Position numbers and translations under genes: made by a program
Notes under the pieces: model-generated
Told to the model about the DNA's origin: nothing
Database searches by the model: none
Seen by the model: only the letters and a program-made list of their open reading frames with translations
Origin: Zygnema cylindricum
Taxonomy: Eukaryota; Streptophyta; Zygnematophyceae; Zygnematales; Zygnemataceae
Assembly (NCBI GenBank): GCA_037447655.1
Contig: JBBHKE010001902.1
Coordinates: 413,622-477,621, forward strand
Reading direction: 5' to 3'
DNA length: 64,000 nucleotides
In this document: in pieces, positions 56,202 to 64,000 of the stretch
Numbering within the stretch: the stretch's first letter is position 1
Layout of the letters: every line of letters begins with the position of its first letter

Positions 56202-58082
56202 TTGTTGTGTGTAGCTTGGTTGCTCACTTGTTGCATTTCGTATAGATCGTGTTCATTATCTCTTCGTTGTTTCCCTCTTCGTTTTATGCCCACTGATTGG
56301 AACAATTTTAATTTTCGTTCCGGGTCTACTTGTAGTGGTGTAGCTTTTCGCCCATCACCTGTAGACCAAATCGATCTAGCAAGTATATCTAATTTTCCTA
56401 TAACTTCGGTTCCGGTATCGAGAACATCCTCTGCCCGATCCGGACTCACGTCAGTCTCTTCTTTGTCCCCCGTCTCCTCTACGTTATCTGTAGAGGAAAT
56501 CAAAGACGAGAGTCTCGAGGGATTCGACTCAGGTTCCCTCTCCTTTTGGTCTTCTCCTGGTCTAATTTTTGTCCCACCTCCGTACACGCCGGTCAGTGAC
56601 ATGGCCTCCTCCTTAGAGGGCCCCATGAGCAAAATGCAATTCTGCTTTCCAGGGATGAAGGATACAATGTCCTTATCTCATTTTCGTATGCTGTATAGTA
56701 CCGAAATGCGCGATTTTGGTATTTTGCTATCAAGATCGATTTGATCTTCGTGTAGCATTCTCTCTCCTTGGTCGGTCCTTAGCGGTTCGGCTCTCACCCT
56801 ATATTCCCGCAAGTATAATAGTATACTCGCGATGACAAAATTTTCCCCTCTTTTCGCTAGCACACCCGAGGTCATAGGACAAGTGGATATCCCGTTTCAG
56901 GACGCTTTTCTCGAGGTCCTGGATGCCCAAGGTAATGTCCTAGTTCCCGCTGTCGCGGAAATTCCTCGGCAATATGCTATGGCTGCACGTTCTGCTGTCC
57001 CAGCACGATTAGGGATGACGATTCCGTTGCGAGATCCTCTTTCTGTCATGTTTGATCTCCTAGAAGCGGAGTATCGAATGCAAAATCCACATCAAGTGAA
57101 GGAACTGATGAACTTCGAACGTAAACCGGGTGAAACCGCCCCCGCTTTACGTGCCCGAATGGAGACGTTACGGGAAGCCTTACTGGACTTAATGTCCGAT
57201 GCTGAAGCTGTCCAAAAATTTGTTGGAGAGTTTCCTGATCACTCAAAACGATTTATCCAAAGTCATCTTACGCAGACATACGGCTTGAAATTTACCTGTG
57301 ACCAGGCCGCCCAATATGCGGTTGAATATGAGATGCAGTCGTGTTGGTGGGAAGCTCATGATCGATCGGAAGTTGCTTTCCCACTTCCCCCACCAAGCAA
57401 CCCATGGCCCAACAATAGGCCTCCGAAAGTGCCCACCATGGGAGCTCCAGCGTTTAACCCTGAAAACAGACTATGTTTTCGTTGCGGGGAAACAGGGCAT
57501 GAGGCTCGCATGTGTCCAGATAAGACAGCCACATGCACTCACTGTCAGCAGATGGGACATTATGCCCATCGATGCCATATAAAAAATCCAGAGTTCCCAT
57601 ATCAAAATCAAATCAATAATGGGGGTATTCCCGCCTGTTCCACCAAGCGGGTCGCTCCGCCTAAAGAGACCGAGAAAGAATCTCCTCCTCCCAGAATTTC
57701 CCGTAGAGAGAGAGAAAAGTTAGAGCTGCAAGCTACTATGACGGCTATGATGAAGGAACAGTTTGCAGCCTTCATGGCGGAAATAAAGGAGCAGTTTACA
57801 AGAATGGCCCGAACGGTCGTTCATATGCCGACTTTGGCCAGTCGAACCCTTCGGGATTCTACTGTTCAACAACGAGCAGCCACGTTTGACCAAGGCTCGG
57901 CAGATCATAATCGAGTTGGAAAAGTAACAAATTCTCGAATTCCACTATCTTTCGAGAAAGAAACTCCTTCCCCTCCTTCGAAAACGGCTTCAGCTATTGT
58001 AGCGGAAGCACTTACAATCTTGGATAGTACAATCCAAGATGCTCATCGCGTAAAGGAACGGTTGAGAACCTATCATCTATGA
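56202..58082 (+). pseudogene. Retrotransposon Gag with two zinc knuckles, interrupted by one UGA
   Basis: Structural protein that would coat retroelement RNA. One frame runs 56202-58082 (about 626 codons) broken only by TGA at 56742-56744. ATG 56832 restarts a 416-codon protein. The restart part has a Gag capsid-like region (FERKPGETAPALRARMETL, FVGEFPDHSKRFIQSHL) and two CCHC knuckles (CFRCGETGHEARMC, CTHCQQMGHYAHRC), then a Glu-rich helix. Such order is typical of Ty3-like Gag. The upstream 180 codons are Ser/Pro-rich and lack motifs; the single stop may be a nonsense mutation, a readthrough site or a true boundary. The end overlaps the protease start by ATGA. Confidence 0.85.
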
Positions 58083-58578
58083 TCGAGGACGTGCCTAAGG
58101 TCTCTCGTACTTTGGGTGAGACAACTACAACCGCTGCTTTACGCGCGTTGCAGTTGAATCGCAATCTGTCAACAGTCCAACCAATTTCGGCGGACGAACG
58201 TCGTACATTGGATCCCCACATCAGTTTTCTTGATAACAACGAACACTCATTCACAGTCAATGGTGTCGCACCTTCCCTCCCTCTCATGGACACCGGAGCA
58301 ATACCCGTGATCCTAGGATCCGGATTTGCGTTGAAGCTTGGCCTCAAGGCAGACAAGCTGCAACCCACAACCACACGGCTACTAACTTCAGCTGGTACTA
58401 CGGAGCCGGTCCTTGGAATCACTAAGACCCCCTCGTGTTTCGGTTTCAAACAGAAACCGAAACTGAATTTTCTGAAATTTCTTCACATGCGCTCGTTACT
58501 AAGTGTAGCGATTACGAATGTTTGGTTTGCCAGGACATTATATTTCCGGTTGGTGGCGGTGTAGATATGCATGACTAG
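58079..58578 (+). pseudogene. Retropepsin-type aspartic protease, -1 frame after Gag
   Basis: Would cut the Gag polyprotein. The ATG at 58079 overlaps the Gag TGA (ATGA), putting it in the -1 frame. FTVNGVAPSLPLMDTGAIPV holds the DTGA active site, followed by LGSGFALKLGLKADKL. Around the C run at 58428-58432 the sense jumps to another frame (PLVFRFQTETETEFSE) that ends ECLVCQDIIFPVGGGVDMHD before TAG at 58576. That tail is the expected second half of a retropepsin, so a one-base indel has broken the gene. Confidence 0.8.
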
Positions 58579-58992
58579 ACATTTTCTTACAGACCCAATC
58601 ACTTTCCTGAGCAAAAGATTTGCCTTCCACTCATTTTGGCACGGAAGCCTTTACCTACCATGGCACATTCAGCGACAACACTTCCTGCTTATGCTGGTAT
58701 TGACACATTAGATACTGACATCTCTCCATGTATCGACATATTAGATACTGACATCTCTCCATGTATCTCTCAATGTATTCTCCGGATCAACAAGAAAACT
58801 TCTAATGGGACTTTGAGTTCTCAGGGTGCAGATTACATGCCTATTTGGGAGCATGCCAATTTTGGTGCTTCGCGTTATTTGCGGGATTTTTCACCGGATT
58901 TGGATTCCACGAGGATACTCACTACTGAGGAGACTCTCGATGCGCGTCTTCACGATCTTCCGATTTTGTTTGCCAGCTCCACCGCAGGCTAA
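58579..58992 (+). pseudogene. Short C-terminal ORF after the protease, no polymerase
   Basis: The frame of the protease tail continues past a stop and is open to TAA at 58990. It holds a 33-bp tandem repeat (TTAGATACTGACATCTCTCC twice) and ends LDARLHDLPILFASS. No reverse transcriptase, RNase H or integrase motif is present, so the element lacks a polymerase. Confidence 0.6.
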
Positions 58993-59007
58993 GGAGCTTG
59001 GGGGGGG
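58991..59007 (+). other. Polypurine tract candidate
   Basis: AAGGAGCTTGGGGGGG stands directly before block B, the place and composition of a plus-strand primer if B begins a 3' LTR. Confidence 0.55.
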
Positions 59008-59216
59008 AATAAATGGATCTCTCTCTCGGCTTCCCACCCACCTTTCACCTCTTATCCTTTCCCCCTGTTATCTCATTTTTACATTGTCATATTCATTTTA
59101 GCTTTGTATTATTATTCTTTTTGCTTCGGGATGTGCTTTGTTGTTGTCTATTCCACGTTTTCTACTCGCCAGCTGGTTAGGTTGCATGTTTCTTGGTTTG
59201 ATTAGACACATGCACG
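59008..59216 (+). repeat. 209-bp 3' block (B) of the Gag-protease element
   Basis: Nearly identical, and equal in length, to 60581-60789. Both copies stop at GATTAGACACATGCACG and differ afterwards, which marks a genuine element end. Confidence 0.85.
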
Positions 59217-59823
59217 ACAGCTGTCATGCCGCATTATGTCGGGACATGTATTTTGTTTATTTGTAGGAATATTACGGGTTGAGGCTACACTAATTCCGGT
59301 TGTGTTAAAATCATGCTTGAATGCAGGATTTATTGTGTACTTACTTCGAAAAGACGCCGGGAATTCCGCTGGTGACACGGAGATACATATTTGCGTGCGC
59401 GATTTGAAGGTGCACGATTCGAATGGCGTACGCGGATATCGTTTGGAGGTCGTACAAACAAGATGAACGAACCTCCACAATATTACATTTGTACTTTTAT
59501 TTCCGCCTGTACTTTCACTTCAGTTGGAATTTCGCGATGTACGAATCGCGTGTACACGGAGCGTTTGTTGGCGCTTCGATTTTTGGTTCACATTGAAGTC
59601 GTGAACCCATGTAGGTTCACGCATACATGTAGTTAGGAAGGGTTTTAATCCGCGGATTGTGAATTTTGTAACGTAGGCATATGGTCCTTGTCGCTTATTG
59701 GCCAGAACCCAAACTAGTCACAAATTGTACAGTGAAATACTCTCACATGAATGGCTAGTTAGCAAATGTCAAAAAGTAGTACTTTGGTTATTTCGTTATA
59801 AATTAGACGATTGCGTTAGGTTC
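59217..59823. other. Spacer between the two copies of the retroelement
   Basis: Unique-looking DNA with GTAC. 59728-59823 is a diverged copy of the upstream 94-bp unit. No gene recognised. Confidence 0.5.
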
Positions 59824-60789
59824 GTACTCTCATAATTTGAGAGTACAAGAATTGGTCGAAGAGGACTTAGATCTTTCTGTCTTTTCCCCTTGTCTTTTTC
59901 CTATGCAAATTGTCAGTTTTTTCCCTGCAAGGCTTTTTTTGCCTTAGTTTTTTCAACACTTAGCTTTTCTCTTTCCTTATTATACTTCTATTGTAAGCCC
60001 TACAAGTTAATTCACTCGGTTTCGGTCGGAGTCCGCATGGTTTCCCTTCAACAACCTCTTCTAGTTTGAATTCTACCTACTTTCTCAGGCTGTTTCTAAC
60101 CCTTTGTGGATGCCTTCTCTGAATTAGTGTTTGACATTTTGTTGTCTAATTTCTGTGGCCTCCGTTGGAGTTTGCTGGTGGTTTGTTATAATCTGGTTAT
60201 CTCGGATTCTCTACCATTTTCCATTGCTTGCTTCCCGTTATCATTTTGTGCAATTGGCTATTAGTGTGTCAAAATCTGGTTTTCTCGGATTTCGTGCAGA
60301 TTTTTAACGTAGTTTTCTTGTATTTTCTTGTTGCTATTTTTACTCGTTTGTTAAAATTCGGTAATCTCGGATTCTTTACGTATTTTCAATGCTTGTTTTC
60401 TTGTTGTAATTTTCTGCCATCAACGTGCCCAGATCCGGTTATCTCGGATTCACTGCAGATTTTTATTGTTGTTTTCGTGCATTTTTCTGGTTTTATTTTC
60501 TTTATTTAAAATCCTATACCTAACTTCGTAAGGAATACGCCCAGACCGTGGAGCCTAATGGCTACCCATCGGCTTAGTTTAATAAATGGATCTCTCTCTC
60601 GGCTTCCCACTCACCTTTCACCTCTTATCCTTTCCACCTGTTATCTCATTTTTATCTTTTCATATTCATTTTAGTTTTGTATTATTATTCTTTTTGCTTC
60701 GGGGTGTGCTTTGCTGTTGTCTATTCCACGTTTTCTACTCGCCAGCTTGTTAGGTTGCATGTTTTTTGGTTTGATTAGACACATGCACG
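59824..60789 (+). mobile_element. Internally deleted derivative of the Gag-protease element
   Basis: Block A (59824-60577, 754 bp) is followed after three T by block B (60581-60789, 209 bp). Relative to the full copy, about 4.2 kb (54810-59007) including all coding sequence is missing. The few differences from the full copy suggest a recent common source. Confidence 0.85.
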
Positions 60790-61096
60790 TCAATAACCCG
60801 AAAAAAATATGGAAGACATGGACGCTTGTACTCGGCAAATTTTCAAATGCACATGTATTTTACTGCTCTCATGCACTATAAGGATTGCTTCCACGATACT
60901 ATGGTGTTTCCCTTTTTGGTTAAACACTTAGACGTTAAAGCGTCTACAAACCAATATTTTGCGTTACAATATACTACAATATGTTTTAGTACAATAATAG
61001 ATTAAAGTAAAATGCGATATAATGTACTACCTTGAAACAAAGTATTATCCAAACCCTTTAAAGTAAGATGTTATATCAAAGTGCAATGTTGAATAA

Positions 61097-61632
61097 TACA
61101 TGGTGAATCGCTTATAGTGTTAATAACACTATATCCGCGCCCCTAAAGTTTAACACTTTAACCTTAAATAAAATTAATAATACTAGTATTTTTTTTACCT
61201 TAATATATGTATGGTTTAATTCGCCTCGTTGACTTTGCTTGGCCGGTTTTTTAATGGTGAAGTGTACAAATGTGCTAATCCGTATTAAAACTGAGTGTTT
61301 TGTAAGTACAAACACACAAAAAAAATGTTTGATAACGAAGTCGAGATTGAAGAGTGAGTGGCGTTCACGCGTGAAAGTGCTCTTAAATTTGGTTCCTAGT
61401 ATTAAATATGTGTGAAATCACCCGAACATGTTTCCACATGTTCAAACGTCGACTACGTGCACAAAGGCAAAAGGGGCTACAATAAGGGAACGTCTATCTT
61501 AATAGTGTGATTTGCATAAATTAGGATTATTTTTTTGTTGGCCCGAGGTCATGAAACCTAGTGTATCATTAATAAAACTATTTATTTGTTTACACTAATA
61601 AATGTTTAACAGTGTAAGCGATTCATGGTGTA
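61097..61632. mobile_element. Family D miniature element, 536 bp (intact relative of the split one)
   Basis: Left end TACATGGTGAATCGCTTATA, right end GTAAGCGATTCATGGTGTA, TA edges. It aligns with both halves of the element at 6347-13588 and shows no retrotransposon at the corresponding site. Confidence 0.82.
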
Positions 61633-61782
61633 CTACACAATGGAGTACCTACATAAATATATAATGTAGTATCGCATAGTTAAAAAATGATCACGCAATA
61701 CTATGTATTGTAATCCAAACTATATAATGTTATAGAGTTACCGTTTGTAACTGCCCGTTAATTGCAATGCAATATAAACTTA

Positions 61783-62100
61783 ATATTTATTGCAATGCAA
61801 TACATGACACTAGTGTGTAATGACACCACCGTTTATAATTGATTCGGTAGCTAAATGCAGTGCGATACCATATAATACCATGTAATGTAGTGCACTTAAA
61901 GAAACCATAATAGAGTATACTACAAAATAGCAGTGTGTGACACTTAATGTTTATTGCAATGCAATGTAGGACACCACCGTGCTGTGACAATGCTATTTAG
62001 AATTGATTCGGTTAAGTGTAGTGCGGTACCTTATAATACCATGTAATTTAGTGCCTTAAAATATAATATAGTGGACTATATAACAAAACAACTTATTGTA
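61783..62100. repeat. Tandem duplication of an about 160-bp unit
   Basis: Two copies share TTATTGCAATGCAAT, GACACCACCGT, AATTGATTCGGT and TATAATACCATGTAAT in order. The second is slightly shorter. Confidence 0.8.
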
Positions 62101-64000
62101 CTGTAATGAAATACAAATCAGAAGTCAATATAGTCTTATATGTTTTAAAGTACACCGCAGTGTTCAAACCATATATATCCATCATTTTTTTAACCATCAT
62201 GTATCTTCGCTCTTTAAACATGTCCTAAAACATGTTACTATATTGCATCGTGTTCCGACATGGTGCGATTAAATACAACCTAGTCTTTGTTCATATAACT
62301 TGTTCTCGTAGAGTGATAAGTAATTATATCGTTAACGATTGTATGGTTTTTATTGATAAAGCCTCATGTACAGTTATTGTGACAGGTTATCATCCCATGA
62401 TTGTTTGTCGCAACTTGCTACTATGATGACCAAATAAGACCCATAACAGCCACCTATATGGCTTAAGTTTCGTTCCTTTAGGTTTAACTATTTCGAAATT
62501 GTTGTTGTTAATAGTTAAAAGAATTGGAAACTTAAAATACAACTTCTTCAAACTTCTTAGGCATTTTATGTCAATTGAAAACTACCACTGCATGTCTTAA
62601 AAAATGTAAAACCAATCACCTTAACCATAATAACATTATCATGAATTCCATATAATACGGAAGAGATATTGTATATGTCTCCAAAAAGATGTTTACTGTT
62701 TACAATGCAAAAAATACTAGATCGTTTCCAAGTTTATCATTGTAAATTTCATGGTATTGTAAGACTCAAAATTGAGGATGCGTCAATTAACGATGTGCAT
62801 ATTTAAGGACCGGGATAAAACTTTGTATTAACTGGGTCAGATATAAAGCAATTCTAAAATGGAAAAAATCCGTTATTGATGTATCGATATATTGAACGGT
62901 GAGGGGGCCCAATATATTTCTCCATGACCAACAAAAATGCTCATGATATAACAAGTGGGGAGGTGGGGGTCCGTAAATTGGAACACGCAAATAAAGTACG
63001 GAAAAAAAGTTTGGAGGTATCGCGAGGTGGAGGGGGCATCGAGGAAGGTTAACGCTAATTTTGATAATACGTCCCACACCAACATACGGAGATATCATGA
63101 TAATTACCGACCCTGTAACTTATTGCAATATATCGTATGTTTATCATTAAAATAGCTTTATCGATTTACCATGTTGTGCATTGACTCCAACATCGAATAG
63201 TAATCAATTTAGGGTGTTGTACATTCGGTAATGAAAATGATTTGTTTGGTATGGGATTTGTTTGAAACGTATGAAATCATGATTGCTCACCCGTAAAACA
63301 ACGCGTTGCCCAACGGGGGGCATCCTCCTCCCATGATTGGTCGCCAACGGCCGTCTCCTATTGATTGTCATTATGTTTCAAGCCTCGATATTCTTTGGTG
63401 TTTAGAGTTAAGTTACCTTCGATTTCGATTGTATACTCTTATCCCAATCAAATTTTAAAATTTTCCAAACAGTTGGTTGACTAGTGTTGACTTGTTGGTT
63501 AAATATATCACTAATGACACAATGCCATTTTTTTTGTTTCGACTTTAGGTTGTAGTTTTGCCAAAAGAGGGGGAGCAAGTGGTGCTCATGAGACTAAAGC
63601 GCGTTGCCAACGTTTTTTGCAAATGGAATAAGAGTGTTTGCAACAAGAGCACATAGAACGGTCGTAAGTGTTTCCATGTCGCCTCTTCCCGGCGGCACGG
63701 TCCGCTTCCAAGCTACACAACAAGATTGCATCGAGTTGTCTACTTTGGTAATCGTGATAAATATTAATATTATTTTATTGTTCACGCTCTTCGACCATTG
63801 AACTTGTGTTTGCGTCTTCTTTAGAGAGAATTGTTTAAGCTTTTTGTTTGTTACATCCTTGTGTCCGTGAAGAGATAATTCCTTTTATTGAAGTGCATGA
63901 TCCCCTCAACCGTTCGATTTGGAAAGAGAGGCGTTTACTAAGGCTTTAATCCAGTTCACCTCAATTTTATGTGGGTGGTCCATTGAGCATGGTTTATCAA
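62101..64000. other. AT-rich DNA to the window end, no gene recognised
   Basis: Short open frames only. Around 63550-63665 an acceptor-like TTGTAG and a donor-like GTAAGTG enclose a stretch with one in-frame stop, with no known motif. Nothing else stands out. Confidence 0.4.

Noticed and set aside
63552-63665. Possible exon between TTGTAG and GTAAGTG
   Set aside because: Contains an in-frame stop and no recognisable motif; evidence too weak to list as a gene.
1-64000. Ribosomal RNA genes, bacterial-type operons, phage or plasmid genes
   Set aside because: None seen; spliced genes and eukaryotic transposons dominate.

Overview
This is eukaryotic nuclear DNA, AT-rich and crowded with mobile elements. 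There is no operon structure. Genes, where present, have GT-AG introns. The one convincing host gene is a small three-exon R2R3-MYB gene with plant-style spacing (about 0.2-1.4 kb, minus strand). An LTR element primed by initiator tRNA-Met, a Ty1/copia element, hAT elements, TA-target miniature elements and a pogo-like transposase of a type I associate with oomycetes and algae suggest a repeat-rich alga or other plant-like protist. A charophyte-type alga would fit, but the species cannot be fixed from the sequence. The tetranucleotide GTAC (often CCGTAC or CGTAC) looks strongly over-represented outside the larger transposons.

Layout. 0.2-2.1 kb: the MYB gene, its CT-rich upstream tract and an 11-12 bp minisatellite. 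3.2-5.2 kb: a 757-bp fold-back palindrome next to a 1-kb terminal-inverted-repeat element (here 'family C'). 5.8-6.3 kb: element 'G'. 6.3-13.6 kb: a readable nest. A TA-target miniature element (family 'D') is split by a complete non-autonomous LTR retrotransposon with a 5-bp target duplication. One LTR of that element carries a hAT element with an 8-bp target duplication, and the hAT element carries another D element. 14.1-19 kb: a second C, a second hAT with a D inside it, another D, and a miniature element 'F' sitting on a D terminus.

21.2-26.7 kb: a four-exon pogo-like DDE transposase pseudogene. Its large first intron holds a second, acidic/coiled-coil broken ORF, and GCGACGAC hairpins surround both. 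27-31 kb: low-complexity DNA, a second F element and a GTAC-containing minisatellite. 31-41.7 kb: a tandem arrangement of degraded Ty1/copia units (minus strand) between two long T/C-rich minisatellites; a 10-N assembly gap lies in the first.

42-52.5 kb: mostly single-copy DNA with purine-rich repeats, a lone P-type ATPase motif fragment abutting a D element, a third C, further D elements and element 'H' with a 47-nt hairpin. 52.6-60.8 kb: a retroelement encoding Gag and an aspartic protease but no visible polymerase, a relic of its gag, and an internally deleted derivative that keeps only its 754-bp 5' block and 209-bp 3' block. 61-64 kb: one more D element, which serves as the 'empty-site' relative of the one split at 6.3-13.6 kb, a tandem duplication, and nothing recognisable to the end.

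The genes do not form a pathway. The window is best read as a stratigraphy of insertions. Family letters C, D, F, G and H are labels used here only.
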